Source: Archangium violaceum Cb vi76 (lineage in GTDB: Bacteria > Myxococcota > Myxococcia > Myxococcales > Myxococcaceae). Taken from it: 64,000 nt of DNA. The stretch's first letter is position 1. Every line of letters begins with the position of its first letter. The notes under the pieces are model-generated. The model ran no database searches, had not been told where the DNA came from, and was given only the letters and a program-made list of their open reading frames with translations. The stretch is taken from contig NZ_JPMI01000291.1 of assembly GCF_000733295.1 (NCBI RefSeq), forward strand, positions 62,001-126,000, given 5' to 3'. Shown one piece after another: positions 29,074 to 38,098 of this stretch. The position numbers and the translations under genes were made by a program.

Positions 29074-30459
29074 CTACCGCGCCAGCTCCACCTTCTCCAG
29101 GTACTCGGGGATGTAGGCCGGCCAGCCGCGAGCCTCCACCCGGCCCTGGAGTGCCCGCAGCGCCGAGGGCTCTCCGTGGACGAGCAGCGTCTGGTGCGGC
29201 GGTGACTCGAAGCCGTCCATCCAGCGCAGCGTCTCCGTCCAGTCCGCGTGCGCCGAGAAGCCGCTCACCGTGCGGAGCTCCGCCTCCACCCGCACCATCT
29301 GCCCGTGGATCTTGATCTCCTTTTCGCCGTCCAGCATGCGCCGGCCACGCGAGCCCTCGGACTGGTAGCCCACGAAGAGCACCGTGTTGCGCGGATCCGG
29401 CAGCCGGTACTTCAGGTGGTGGAGGATGCGGCCTCCCGTGGCCATGCCCGAGGCGGAGATGATGATGCCCGGGCCCTCTACCTGGTTGAGCCGCTTGCTC
29501 TCCTGCGGCGAGGTGATGAAGCGTGTGCGCTTCGTGGCCAGAGGCGACTCGCCGCGCTTCACGATGGCGGACATGTCCAGGTCGTGCTCTTCCGCGTGTG
29601 CCAGGTAGATGGGCGTGGCGTCGCAGGCCATGGGCGAGTCCACGAAGACATCCAGCTCGGGGATTCGCCGGTCCGCCTCCAGGTTGCGCAGGTGGTAGAG
29701 CAGCTCCTGCGTCCGGCCCACGGAGAAGGCGGGGATGACGACCATGCCCTTGCGCTCGTAGGTGCTGAGCACGGCCTCGCACAGTGCGTCCACGGGCCGC
29801 TTGTCCCCGTGCTCGCGGTCGCCATAGGTGCTCTCCACCACCAGCGTGGTGGCCGAGCGGACCGCCTGCGGATCCCTCAGGATGGGCGCGTGGTAGCGGC
29901 CCAGGTCCCCGGTGAACACCACGCGCTGGTTCGTGCGCTCCAGGTGGAACACGCACACCGCCGAGCCGAGGATGTGGCCCGCCCGGTAGAAGGTGAGGGT
30001 GATGCCAGGGAGGATCTCCCGGGTGCGCTCGTAGCCGAAGGTCTCGAAGAGCTTCAGCGCGCGCTCCGCGTCCTCTACCGAGTAGAGGGGCAGGGCGGGG
30101 CGGTGCTTGGAGAAGCCCTCCTTGTTGGCGTAGCGGGCCTCTTCTTCCTGAAGGTGTGCCGAGTCCGGGAGCAGCAGCGCGGAGAGATCGCGTGTGCCGG
30201 AGGTGCAGTAGACGGGCCCGTGGAAGCCGTCACGCACCACGCGGGGCAGGCCTCCCGTGTGATCGATGTGGGCGTGCGTGAGGACGATGGCGTCGATGCT
30301 CCGGGGTGGAACGGGCAGGGCGCGCCAGTTGCGCTGGCGCAGTTCCTTGCGCCCCTGGAACAGACCGCAATCGATGAGCACCCGCTTGCCCTGGTACTCG
30401 AGGAGGAACTTTGAACCGGTGACGGTTCCCGCGGCACCGAGGAAATGGATGGAGGCCAT
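29074..30459 (-). CDS. Beta-CASP metallo-beta-lactamase-fold RNA hydrolase
   Basis: Opens with MASIHFLGAAGTVTGSKFLLEY, then the zinc motif LTHAHIDHTGGLPR, YCTSGTRDLSALLLPDSAHL, VVFTGDLGRY, VESTYGDREHG and VVIPAFSVGRTQELL. The C-terminal part has the beta-CASP signatures GPGIIISASGMATGGRILHHL and TVSGFSAHADW. At about 461 residues it matches bacterial CPSF73/YSH1-like exonucleases that process RNA. I prefer the ATG at 30459 to a GTG nine bases upstream. Targets are not evident from context. Confidence 0.92.
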   Translation of the reverse strand: MASIHFLGAAGTVTGSKFLLEYQGKRVLIDCGLFQGRKELRQRNWRALPVPPRSIDAIVLTHAHIDHTGGLPRVVRDGFHGPVYCTSGTRDLSALLLPDSAHLQEEEARYANKEGFSKHRPALPLYSVEDAERALKLFETFGYERTREILPGITLTFYRAGHILGSAVCVFHLERTNQRVVFTGDLGRYHAPILRDPQAVRSATTLVVESTYGDREHGDKRPVDALCEAVLSTYERKGMVVIPAFSVGRTQELLYHLRNLEADRRIPELDVFVDSPMACDATPIYLAHAEEHDLDMSAIVKRGESPLATKRTRFITSPQESKRLNQVEGPGIIISASGMATGGRILHHLKYRLPDPRNTVLFVGYQSEGSRGRRMLDGEKEIKIHGQMVRVEAELRTVSGFSAHADWTETLRWMDGFESPPHQTLLVHGEPSALRALQGRVEARGWPAYIPEYLEKVELAR

Positions 30460-30546
30460 GCGCGGCACTCTAACCCAGCCGCTTCCCTGCGACGGCGCCC
30501 CCTTCTATCCTGGCCGGGCGAACCGTTTCAGGAGGAGGTGCGAGCC

Positions 30547-30843
30547 ATGAATCGAGTGAAGAAGGCTTCGTGGTGGGCCGTGGTGCTGGCTGGTGGATTG
30601 ATGCTGGCCCTGCCAGCGGCGGCGCAGAAGAAGCCCGCGGGGGACTGCCGGGGCACGTGCATGTCGAAGGCCAGCACGGAGGTGGAATCGTGCGCGAAGG
30701 CCTGTCCGGTACCCAGCAACGATCCGTCGTCGCGTGAGGCCGCCGGCAAGTGCATGAACCGCTGCGCGGAGAAGTTCCGCGCCGCCGAGGCGTCCTGTGC
30801 GAAGACCTGCCCGGCCCCGAAGAAGGAGGACCAGACCCACTAG
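30547..30843 (+). CDS. Small exported twin-CX3C protein
   Basis: A 98-residue protein with a clear signal peptide (VVLAGGLMLALPAAAQ) and a strong AGGAGGTG before the ATG. The mature 70 residues hold four CX3C motifs: CRGTC and CAKAC 12 residues apart, then CMNRC and CAKTC 10 residues apart. Such pairs form helical hairpins clamped by two disulfides in small Tim and CHCH proteins; here there are two hairpins in series. It is predicted to be a periplasmic, oxidised protein. No family is recognised. Convergent with the next gene, 9 bases between stops. Confidence 0.75.
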   Translation: MNRVKKASWWAVVLAGGLMLALPAAAQKKPAGDCRGTCMSKASTEVESCAKACPVPSNDPSSREAAGKCMNRCAEKFRAAEASCAKTCPAPKKEDQTH

Positions 30844-30852
30844 GCAGGTCCG

Positions 30853-31692
30853 TCACCCCAGGGCCTGGGCCGCGATGGCATGGAGGTACTCCCTCCTGCC
30901 CGGGGCCCGGGTCCCGTGGAGCTGCATCATGGGCGCCGGCACGTGCCGCTCGAGCCCGAGCCCCGCCACCCACTCGCTCAGCCCGGTGAACCGCGGAGGG
31001 ATGTCCACCCGCACGGTGCCCTCGAGGCCTTGGAGCAGTCCGGCCAAGAGGCTCCGGGCAATCGGCTCCTCCCGGGCGATGAGGGGACCCACCATCGTCG
31101 AATCGAGGTTGGGCCACGCCAGGCCATAGCCCACCACGTGTCCGCCCCGCTCGGCCACGAGCGCGCGGTGCGCCAGCCGGTGCAGGGCCTGGAGCAACTC
31201 CCGCCGGGGCGCCCCGAAGGCGTCCGCGTCCAGCGCGGCGGCGGCGTCCAGATCTTCCCCGGTCATCGCTCGCACCCGCGTGTCCGCGACGGCCACTTCC
31301 TCGGGCTGCCGGGCGAGCCGCCCCAGATGCTTCACCACCTCGCCGACCTGGACGAAGCCCAGCTTCTCGTAGAGGGGCCGGCCCTGATCCGTCGCGTATA
31401 GGAGCGTGGGGATGGGGCCGATGTGCTCGAGCGCCTGCTCCATGAGGTACCGTCCGAGCCCCTGCCGCCCATGGGAGGGAGACACCACCATCATCCCGAT
31501 CGACGCCGCCTCGCGCCCATACGGCGTGACGAGGACCGTGCCCGCGAGCCCACCCTCCGGTGCGTCCACGCCGAAGCCGGTCCCCAGCTCCAGGATCATC
31601 CGCCACTTCAGCTCTTCCGGCGCCCAGTCGCGCTTCACGGCGAGCGCGAGGCATGCGGGCAGGTCATCCAGGGTGAGTCTCCGAATGCGCAT
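30853..31692 (-). CDS. Double GNAT-domain N-acetyltransferase
   Basis: Starting at the ATG at 31692 (MRIRRLTLDDLPACLALA), 279 residues. The first GNAT domain has GMMVVSPSHGRQGLGRYLMEQAL, the acetyl-CoA pyrophosphate loop (Q/RxxGxG/A), and YATDQGRPLYEKLGF. The second half (VRAMTGEDLDAAAALDADAFG...) is a degenerate GNAT repeat without a clear CoA loop. This resembles the GNAT family with C-terminal DUF-type domain seen in actinobacteria and myxobacteria. Substrate unknown. Confidence 0.82.
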   Translation of the reverse strand: MRIRRLTLDDLPACLALAVKRDWAPEELKWRMILELGTGFGVDAPEGGLAGTVLVTPYGREAASIGMMVVSPSHGRQGLGRYLMEQALEHIGPIPTLLYATDQGRPLYEKLGFVQVGEVVKHLGRLARQPEEVAVADTRVRAMTGEDLDAAAALDADAFGAPRRELLQALHRLAHRALVAERGGHVVGYGLAWPNLDSTMVGPLIAREEPIARSLLAGLLQGLEGTVRVDIPPRFTGLSEWVAGLGLERHVPAPMMQLHGTRAPGRREYLHAIAAQALG

Positions 31693-31714
31693 GCGGCCGC
31701 CTATACCACGGGGC

Positions 31715-32812
31715 TCAGGCCTCTCGCGCGAAGGCGCCGTACACCGCGGCGAAGCCCGTGGCCGCCAGCCCCACCAGGAAGAGCACGGGCCCCAGCAGCA
31801 GCCCGCCATGCACCAGGGTCCACACGAGGCCCAGCACCACCACGCCGATGGGCGCGAAGCGCAGCCAGTGCGGCCCCGGCACCTCCGGGCGCAGCGCCAT
31901 CAACCCCAGCACCCCGAGGAGCAGCAGCTCCATGGCCACGGAGAAGGACTGGTCCCAGCCCTTGTCGTAGCTCTCCTCGATGAGCCCGTAGATGAAGTCC
32001 TCCGAGGGCGTCGGCGCGTCCACCACGTGCAGCTCCGGCGGCGCCTCCGGCACCGGGCCCGAACTCCGCGCCGTCGCCATGGGCACCCAGGTGAGGAACA
32101 GCGACAGCAGGCACAGCGCCACGCCCCCGAGCGCCACCGGGCCCAGTCCCCGCAGCAGCGCGCGGGGCTCGAAGAGGCGGCTCCACCCGTTCTGTCCCAC
32201 GTACACCTTGCGGTACTGGTCGTAGCCCAGCAGCGCCGCGCCTCCCAGCCACAGCAGCGGCGTGACGCCAAGGCCCAGCATGCGGAGCGCCAGGGCCGCC
32301 ACCACCACCACGAACAGCGCCGGCACCACCGGGCGCATCAACGAGACCGGAACCCAGTCCACCAGCGGGTTCCGCTCACCGGCGTCGCGCAGCTCGCGTG
32401 CCGCCACCAGCCAGCCGCCGCTCACCACCACCAGCGACCAGAAGGGTCCCACTCCCGCGAAGAAGGGCAGGATGGAGAGCACCAGCGCCACGCCGAGCAG
32501 TCCCATGCCCGCCACGCTCGGCGAGTGTCCCGGCACGTGTGCCAGCCACACCGGCCCATCATACGGGGGGGCCTTGGAACGCCCTGGCGAGTGCAGGCCC
32601 GGGTCCGTGTCCTCGGCCTCGTCCGGGGCGGGGACGACGGCTCGCGCCGCCACCGTGCTCCGGGAACGCCCCGTCGTCGCCATCGCGCTCACGCCGGTGT
32701 TGGTCCGGCGGATCGTCCCTGGAGGTGGGGGAGGGGGCATCTTCGCCCCACAGTTCTCGCAATAGCGCAGGGTCTCGTCCCTCGCGCCCTCTCCGCACTG
32801 CTTGCACCGCAT
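31715..32812 (-). CDS. Zinc-ribbon multi-pass membrane protein
   Basis: The N-terminus is MRCKQCGEGARDETLRYCENCGAKM, a CxxC...CxxC zinc ribbon, followed by a Pro run and a flexible stretch to about residue 90. Then come about seven hydrophobic helices (for example MGLLGVALVLSILPFFAGVG and LFVVVVAALALRMLGLG). A loop with GYDQYRKVYVGQNGWSR lies between helices. 365 residues. I recognise the architecture but no named family; transport or signalling cannot be told apart. It follows the acetyltransferase's upstream end by 22 bases on the same strand. Confidence 0.75.
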   Translation of the reverse strand: MRCKQCGEGARDETLRYCENCGAKMPPPPPPGTIRRTNTGVSAMATTGRSRSTVAARAVVPAPDEAEDTDPGLHSPGRSKAPPYDGPVWLAHVPGHSPSVAGMGLLGVALVLSILPFFAGVGPFWSLVVVSGGWLVAARELRDAGERNPLVDWVPVSLMRPVVPALFVVVVAALALRMLGLGVTPLLWLGGAALLGYDQYRKVYVGQNGWSRLFEPRALLRGLGPVALGGVALCLLSLFLTWVPMATARSSGPVPEAPPELHVVDAPTPSEDFIYGLIEESYDKGWDQSFSVAMELLLLGVLGLMALRPEVPGPHWLRFAPIGVVVLGLVWTLVHGGLLLGPVLFLVGLAATGFAAVYGAFAREA

Positions 32813-32885
32813 GGGGAAACGGCCTCCGGCAGCACCCCGGGCCCTGGGGTCTCGCCGCGCGGAGTATACCGGATTTCCCGGCGCC

Positions 32886-33557
32886 CTACTTCCAGGCGAC
32901 GTGGTAGGCGCAGCTGGCTCCTCCGCGCTTGCGGCAGGGCCGGGCGGCGTCATGGAGGATGGTGGCGGAGGGCTGGAACCGCTGCGCCATGGCGATGATG
33001 ATGCCCCGGTCGAAATCGCACGGGTAGGGCGTGGTGCTCTCCATGGTGATGAGGTTCTTCCCCGGCGTGTGCGAGTAGGTGTAGTGGCCGATTCCCTCGC
33101 GCATCTCGCCCGTTTCGGGGCTGAACATGGACTCGCGGCGCACGGCGTGGTTCATGTGGTACGCGACGTCGATGCACTTCAGGCCGCTGTGGATGTCCGT
33201 CACCGTGGGCGGGAAGACCGCGTTCTTCGGCGTGGTCATGCCCGACTGGAACAGCAGCACGTGGCCGAACTCGTTGCCGATCCGCTCCAGCGTCTTCAGC
33301 CAGCGCTCCAGCGGATACCAGGCGCTCGGCTCGAACTTCACCGCCCCGGTGCCGTCATCGGAGCCCAGGCCCTCCTCGAGGAGGATCTTGTTGGCGATGA
33401 GCGTGAACGAGCCGAAACCGTCGATGACGATCTGCAGGTTCGCGCCCAACACCTGGAACTGTCCGGGAGCAATCTGATTCCGAGGAGTCGTCAACTTGGT
33501 CTCCTGCTTGAGGTCCAACGCGGGACGCCCCGGGTTGGGATTGAGCTGGCTCTGCAT
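32886..33557 (-). CDS. Hypothetical protein, possible V4R/haem-NO-binding-like fold
   Basis: The ATG at 33557 is preceded by AAAGGTGA; 223 residues, soluble. It contains VIDGFGSFTLIANKILLEEGL, YPLERWLKTLERIGNEFG and a C-terminal ATILHDAARPCRKRGGASCAYHVAWK. The ending (C...RGG..C.Y.V.W) is like that of 4-vinyl-reductase and haem-NO-binding domain proteins, which also begin with a helix followed by a two-helix region. This is only a shape match. A His-rich centre (IDVAYHMNHAVRRES) could bind metal or haem. Confidence 0.5.
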   Translation of the reverse strand: MQSQLNPNPGRPALDLKQETKLTTPRNQIAPGQFQVLGANLQIVIDGFGSFTLIANKILLEEGLGSDDGTGAVKFEPSAWYPLERWLKTLERIGNEFGHVLLFQSGMTTPKNAVFPPTVTDIHSGLKCIDVAYHMNHAVRRESMFSPETGEMREGIGHYTYSHTPGKNLITMESTTPYPCDFDRGIIIAMAQRFQPSATILHDAARPCRKRGGASCAYHVAWK

Positions 33558-33605
33558 GGTGGTCACCTTTCCGGCTGCGACGAGAGAGGAAAGCAGGGGC
33601 TACTG

Positions 33606-34616
33606 TCAGATATCGCGCACGTCACTGGGGCAGTTCACCGACGTCTCGCCGCGATCCGCGATGGCGTTGCCGCAGCGCGGGGGGCAGTCCGAGGGGCTGT
33701 TCTTGTGGTTCTCGCCCGCGCTCACCAGGCACAGCCCGTCCCCGGAGAAGGGCGTCGGCAGGGCGAAGGCGTTCGGCCAGAGGGTGGGCTGCCCGCGGTC
33801 ACCCGGGGCGAACCGGAACCAGAGGCCCCAGACGAAGTGGGTCACATCCTGCGTCTTCACCCAGTCGCGCCGCGCGAGGTGCGCGCCCAGGGAGGGGGCG
33901 GACTCCAGCGCCGAGGCGCTCGCGAAGTCCGGAACGCCAGGGGTCACCGGGCCCACGCGCTCCATCGTGTACACGAAGGCCGCCAACCGCTTCTCGGGGT
34001 TGTAGACGAGCCACACGCTGGCCAGCCCGCGCGCCTTCGCCTCGGACATCAGATCCTTCCAGCGCGCCTCGAGATAGCCGCGGTGATTGCCCCTGGGCAG
34101 CGCGAAGCGCTCGGTGCGGACCACGTGCTGCCGGTTGCGCAGATCCTTGAAGTCCTTCAGGCCGATGACGCTGTAGGCCGTGCACTCGGTGCTGGCGAAG
34201 TAGGACCGATCCTTGAACACGACGCCATCCAACCGGTACTCGTTGGGCGCCCACCAGGCGTACTCCTCGGCGTGCTTCACCGTGTCCAGCAGGTAGCGCC
34301 CACCGCTGTAGAGGTGCGGATCCGTGGCCGTCGGAAGGCGCAGCGGCAGGTACTTGAAGAGGACGCCCGGCTGGGCCGACATGTACATCCGGTCCCGCTC
34401 GATGATCGCCGGGGCCAGGTCCACCGGGAGCGTGGGGTAGAGCTTGTAATCACAGAAGGTCGCGCCGCGAACGCCGTGGGAGAAGCCCCTCTCTCCCTCC
34501 GTGGCCTCGAGCTGGATTTCCTGCGCCGTCTGCTCCGTCGTCAGCACCGGCTCCGGGAGCTCGCTCCCGCCACCGCAGGCCATCACCAGAACACTCAGCG
34601 CGAACAGTCTCTTCAT
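33606..34616 (-). CDS. Lipoprotein with C-terminal Cys-rich segment
   Basis: A 336-residue lipoprotein: MKRLFALSVLVMACGGG gives lipobox LVMAC. GGTGA lies upstream of the ATG at 34616. The central part has many aromatic residues and looks like a globular domain (EYAWWAPNEYRLDGVVFKDR, HFVWGLWFRFAPGDRG). The end is NSPSDCPPRCGNAIADRGETSVNCPSD, similar to short myxobacterial Cys repeats (CGNGxCE-GET-xNCPxDC). No catalytic motif recognised. Confidence 0.7.
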   Translation of the reverse strand: MKRLFALSVLVMACGGGSELPEPVLTTEQTAQEIQLEATEGERGFSHGVRGATFCDYKLYPTLPVDLAPAIIERDRMYMSAQPGVLFKYLPLRLPTATDPHLYSGGRYLLDTVKHAEEYAWWAPNEYRLDGVVFKDRSYFASTECTAYSVIGLKDFKDLRNRQHVVRTERFALPRGNHRGYLEARWKDLMSEAKARGLASVWLVYNPEKRLAAFVYTMERVGPVTPGVPDFASASALESAPSLGAHLARRDWVKTQDVTHFVWGLWFRFAPGDRGQPTLWPNAFALPTPFSGDGLCLVSAGENHKNSPSDCPPRCGNAIADRGETSVNCPSDVRDI

Positions 34617-34787
34617 GGCAGTCACCCCGGAGCTCTTGAGTGGCGTCACCGCGACTCGTCGAACTGCTACAGGGCAAGCCTCGTGCCCGCTTCGCACGGG
34701 GGCTGGATCGCGCAAGCGGTTGCGAAATTTCCTGGACTTGACGTTCGAGCACGGGGAAAGCCCGTGCAATCCGGCTAACCGTTGGCG

Positions 34788-34817
34788 GTCATTCATGACC
34801 CCGGTGTCATTCGTGAC
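34788..34817. promoter_or_regulatory. Two palindromic boxes, possible operator
   Basis: GTCATTCATGAC (34788-34799) and GTCATTCGTGAC (34806-34817) repeat with an 18-base period. Each is a near-palindrome (GTCAT/ATGAC). They lie about 170-200 bases upstream of the minus-strand lipoprotein start, far for a classical operator. Confidence 0.35.
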
Positions 34818-34999
34818 CAGGATCGCCGGGTGTGGCGTGACCGCGCGGATTCCTGCAGTCACCTCGGAAGTTCCTGCCACCGTGCCGGTATGACTCCGGG
34901 GCCAACGCAATGCACTTCATTGCGCTTGCAGCATTGCGTCGCGGATGGTGCCGGTTTTCCGCGGGAATTGCTCACCGGGTTCGACCTGGGGTCTCCGGC

Positions 35000-35038
35000 A
35001 CCCTCACCCTGTCCCTCTCCCGGGGGGAGAGGGGAGGG
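35000..35038 (-). repeat. REP-like palindrome, copy C (reverse orientation)
   Basis: On the minus strand it reads CCCTCTCC then CCCCGGGAGAGGG and, after four bases, GGTGAGGGT, the same unit as at 15691-15725 and 63225-63259. It begins 3 bases beyond the ccmG stop. Confidence 0.65.
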
Positions 35039-35040
35039 GG

Positions 35041-35580
35041 TTACTGCTTCGCGCTGGCGGCGCTCGACGACAGCTCGCGCATCCACTGCGCCATCGACTC
35101 GGGATCGATCGGGCCCACGTGCTTGCCCCGGATGATGCCCTGTGCGTCGATGAAGTACGTCTCCGGCACACCCGCCACTCCGTACGCCACCGCCACGCCG
35201 GAGTTCTGATCGATCAGCTGCGGGAAGCTCGCGCCCATCCGCGACAGGAACTGCTTGGCGTTGTCCTCGGTGTCCTCGAACACGACGCCCAGGAACTGGG
35301 CCTGTCCGCCGAACTCCCGGGCGCCCCACTCCAGCACCGGGTGCTCCATCTTGCAGGGCCCGCACCACGACGCCCAGAAGTTGATGACCATCGGCCGGCC
35401 CTTGAGCTGCTCCGACGACACCCGGGCTCCGCTGTCCAGCGCCCGCAGCGTGAACGCGGGCGCCGGCTGGCCCTTCAACATGAAGGGCACCTCGCGCGGA
35501 TTGCTGCCGAAGCCCTTGGCCAGCACCGCCAGCAACCCCAGGCACAGCACCACGAAGCCCACCGTCACGCGCCAGTTCAT
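35041..35580 (-). CDS. ccmG: Thioredoxin-fold cytochrome c maturation protein CcmG/DsbE
   Basis: It reduces apocytochrome c cysteines in the periplasm before haem attachment. The 179-residue protein has one N-terminal anchor (VTVGFVVLCLGLLAVLA), VINFWASWCGPCKMEHPVL with the WCxxC active site near residue 80, and VAGVPETYFIDAQGIIRGKHVG with the cis-proline. It is the last gene of the ccm operon; its start overlaps the ccmF stop by 4 bases. ccmH is not found after it: a REP-like element follows instead. Confidence 0.92.
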   Translation of the reverse strand: MNWRVTVGFVVLCLGLLAVLAKGFGSNPREVPFMLKGQPAPAFTLRALDSGARVSSEQLKGRPMVINFWASWCGPCKMEHPVLEWGAREFGGQAQFLGVVFEDTEDNAKQFLSRMGASFPQLIDQNSGVAVAYGVAGVPETYFIDAQGIIRGKHVGPIDPESMAQWMRELSSSAASAKQ

Positions 35581-37610
35581 GCCGCACCTCCCGGGTGGAT
35601 GCCCACGTTCGGCTCGGGAGAGGCCCCCGCCGCCGGGGTCTGCTCCTGCTCCCGCGCCGTCGCCCGGGCCCGCCGCGCCGGCCACACCGCGATCAGCGTG
35701 CCCAACACCAGCAGCGGAATGCTCCACCAGATCCACCCCACCAGCGGGAAGATCCACGCGTTGAAGCTCGCCGTGCCCCGGTCCTCGGAGAAGGCCATCA
35801 GCGACACGTACAGGTCTTCCTTCGCCGTCTCGCGCACCGCCGGCGTTCCCACCGGATCCGTCATGCGCTCGTAGTAGTTCATCCGGGGCGCCATCTCGCT
35901 GACGTCCCCGTTGGGCGCCGTCACCTGCACCCGCGTGGCCACGAAGCTGCGGTGCGGCTCCTGGCCGCTGGTGAGCCCCAGGTACTTCACCTGGTAGCCG
36001 CCAATCTTCAGCGTCTCACCGATACGCACCGTGCCCGAGGTGTGCGTCACGAACGCGGAGGAGGCCGCCACCGACACGAAGATCATCACGATCCCCAGGT
36101 GCACGATGTAGCCGCCGAAGCGCCGCCGGGCCTTCCCCGCGCTGCCCAGGAGCGCCGTGACGAAGCCCTCGTTCTTCTCGCTCATCCGCACCTTCACCGG
36201 CAGCGCCAGCTCGCGCAGGGTGATGACGGTGACGAAGCCCGCCAGCCCGAACGTCAGCAGCGGGTAGAAGCCCCGCAGGCCCGCCAGCAGGCACGCGCCC
36301 ACGATCACCGCGCCCACCGCCGCCGGCACCCAGAAGCGCTCGCGCACCAGCTTCGGATCCGCGCTGCCCCACGGCAGCATCGGGCCCACGCCCATCAGGA
36401 ACAGCACCATCACCCCGCCGGGCACCGCCATCTTGTTGAAGTACGGCTCGCCCACGCTCACCCGGATGCCGCGCAGCGCCTCGGAGATGAGCGGGTAGAG
36501 CGTCCCCAGCAGCACCGTGAAGGTGATGGCCACGAACACCAGGTTGTTCACCAGGATCGTGGTTTCGCGCGACAGCATGGACTTGATGTCGCTCTCGGCC
36601 ACCAGCAGGTGCCCGCGCACGGACAGCAGCGCGATGCACACGAACATCAGCACCGCGATGAACACCAGGAACGTGGGGCCGATGTCCGACTGCGTGAAGC
36701 TGTGCACCGAGTTGAAGATGCCGCTTCGGGTCATGAACGTGCCCAGGATGGTCAGCACGAAGCTGCCCAGCACCAGGCTCAGCGTCCACAGCTTCAGCAT
36801 CTTCTTGCGCTCGTGCACCAGCGTGGAGTGCATGAACGCGGTGGCCGTCAGCCACGGCAGGAAGGACGCGTTCTCCACCGGATCCCACGCCCAGTACCCG
36901 CCCCAGCCGAGCACCGCGTACGCCCACCACGAGCCGAGGATGATGCCCACCGAGAGGAACAGCCACGCCACCAGCGTCCAGCGGCGCAGCGGGGCCATCC
37001 ATGCGTCACCCATCTGCCCGCGCAGCAGCGCCGCCACGGCGATGCCGAAGGGCACCGTCATGCCCACGTAGCCCAGGTACAGCATGGGCGGGTGGATGAT
37101 CATCAGGTAGTGGTTCTGCAGCAGCGCGTTGGGACCCGGACCGTCCGTGGGCACCGGCGACACCGTGTGGAACGGGTTGGCCGGACCGGCGATCAGGAAG
37201 GTGAAGAAGACCCCCACCGCCAGCATGGTGCCCAGCGCCAGGGACATGTAGCGCCCGTGCTCGTTGCGGTGCACCAGGGCGAAGGCCAGCACGTAGCCGC
37301 CCATGATGACGCCCCAGAAGAGGATGGAGCCCTCGAGCGCGCTCCACAACGAGACGATCTTGTAGACCGTGGGCGTGGCGCGGCTGCCCACCTGCGCCAC
37401 GTACGCGACGCTGAAGTCGTTGGTGAGCAGCGCCCACTCCATCACCACGTTGGCGCCCAGCATGCAGAGGAAGAAGCCCCACACGCAGCGCATCACCCAG
37501 GGGAAGGCCGCGTCGTCGCGGCGCATCCCGCCCACCAGGCCCACCAGCGCCCCGAAGCTCGCGAACGCGAGCCCGCCGAGCACCAGCCCGTATCCCAACG
37601 TGCTGTTCAC
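35577..37610 (-). CDS. ccmF: Haem lyase CcmF
   Basis: A large membrane protein (677 residues, about 14 helices) that receives haem from CcmE and joins it to apocytochrome c. The WWD motif region is SWWAYAVLGWGGYWAWDPVENASFLPWL near residue 225, followed by periplasmic His residues (TATAFMHSTLVHER), and earlier KIVSLWSALEGSILFWG. The C-terminal periplasmic domain precedes a final helix (WIFPLVGWIWWSIPLLVLG). The stop and start overlap ccmG and ccmE by 4 bases each. Confidence 0.95.
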   Translation of the reverse strand: MNSTLGYGLVLGGLAFASFGALVGLVGGMRRDDAAFPWVMRCVWGFFLCMLGANVVMEWALLTNDFSVAYVAQVGSRATPTVYKIVSLWSALEGSILFWGVIMGGYVLAFALVHRNEHGRYMSLALGTMLAVGVFFTFLIAGPANPFHTVSPVPTDGPGPNALLQNHYLMIIHPPMLYLGYVGMTVPFGIAVAALLRGQMGDAWMAPLRRWTLVAWLFLSVGIILGSWWAYAVLGWGGYWAWDPVENASFLPWLTATAFMHSTLVHERKKMLKLWTLSLVLGSFVLTILGTFMTRSGIFNSVHSFTQSDIGPTFLVFIAVLMFVCIALLSVRGHLLVAESDIKSMLSRETTILVNNLVFVAITFTVLLGTLYPLISEALRGIRVSVGEPYFNKMAVPGGVMVLFLMGVGPMLPWGSADPKLVRERFWVPAAVGAVIVGACLLAGLRGFYPLLTFGLAGFVTVITLRELALPVKVRMSEKNEGFVTALLGSAGKARRRFGGYIVHLGIVMIFVSVAASSAFVTHTSGTVRIGETLKIGGYQVKYLGLTSGQEPHRSFVATRVQVTAPNGDVSEMAPRMNYYERMTDPVGTPAVRETAKEDLYVSLMAFSEDRGTASFNAWIFPLVGWIWWSIPLLVLGTLIAVWPARRARATAREQEQTPAAGASPEPNVGIHPGGAA

Positions 37611-38095
37611 GGAGTCCTCGCCGCGGCCGTGGTGGCTTCCTGCTTCTGCATCTCCTCGAACATCTTCTTCACGTCCTCATCCGTCTTGGGCGCCCGGTAC
37701 TCGTTGGAGTGGTTCACCATCAACCGGCTGCCCTCGAAGACCTGGGACTTGTCGAACGTGCCCTCCACCACCACGCCGATGCGCTCGCGGAACATCTGCG
37801 GCGGCACCTCCGTGGTGCGCACCAGCACCGCCGCCGCGCCGGGCTGCTCGTCGTCCATGACGCGGAAGTGCAGGGTGGTGTGCTGCTCGTTCCACTGGAT
37901 GCTGCCCGGCTGCACCTGCCCGCCCAGGCGGATGGTGGGGCCATAGGCCTTCTCGCCCTGGGCCACCATCTCCGACGGCCTCCAGTAATAGACGAGGTTC
38001 TCCCCGATGTTGCCAAAGGCCACCAGGGCCAGGCCGGCACCGGCCACCAGCAGGGACACCACGGCGATGAGACGGTTACGCGTCTGCTGCGTCAT
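37607..38095 (-). CDS. ccmE: Haem chaperone CcmE
   Basis: It holds haem covalently in the periplasm. The 162-residue protein has an N-terminal helix (LIAVVSLLVAGAGLALVAF), an OB-fold, and MVNHSNEYRAPK: the haem-binding His (near residue 129) with Tyr four positions later, the classical HxxxY form. GEKAYGPTIRLGGQVQPGSI marks the beta domain. It ends with an acidic tail. It starts 3 bases after the ccmD stop. Confidence 0.94.
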   Translation of the reverse strand: MTQQTRNRLIAVVSLLVAGAGLALVAFGNIGENLVYYWRPSEMVAQGEKAYGPTIRLGGQVQPGSIQWNEQHTTLHFRVMDDEQPGAAAVLVRTTEVPPQMFRERIGVVVEGTFDKSQVFEGSRLMVNHSNEYRAPKTDEDVKKMFEEMQKQEATTAAARTP

Positions 38096-38098
38096 GGC

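Larger units (their letters stand above)
34617..35040. other. Intergenic region with repeated palindrome and REP (424 bases)
   Basis: Lies between the lipoprotein start and the ccmG stop, both on the minus strand. It holds a 7-bp hairpin (34749-34767, GCACGGG/CCCGTGC), two 12-base palindromic boxes at 34788-34817 and a REP-like element at 35000-35038. No gene was found; the ORFs crossing it have no coding character. Confidence 0.6.
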
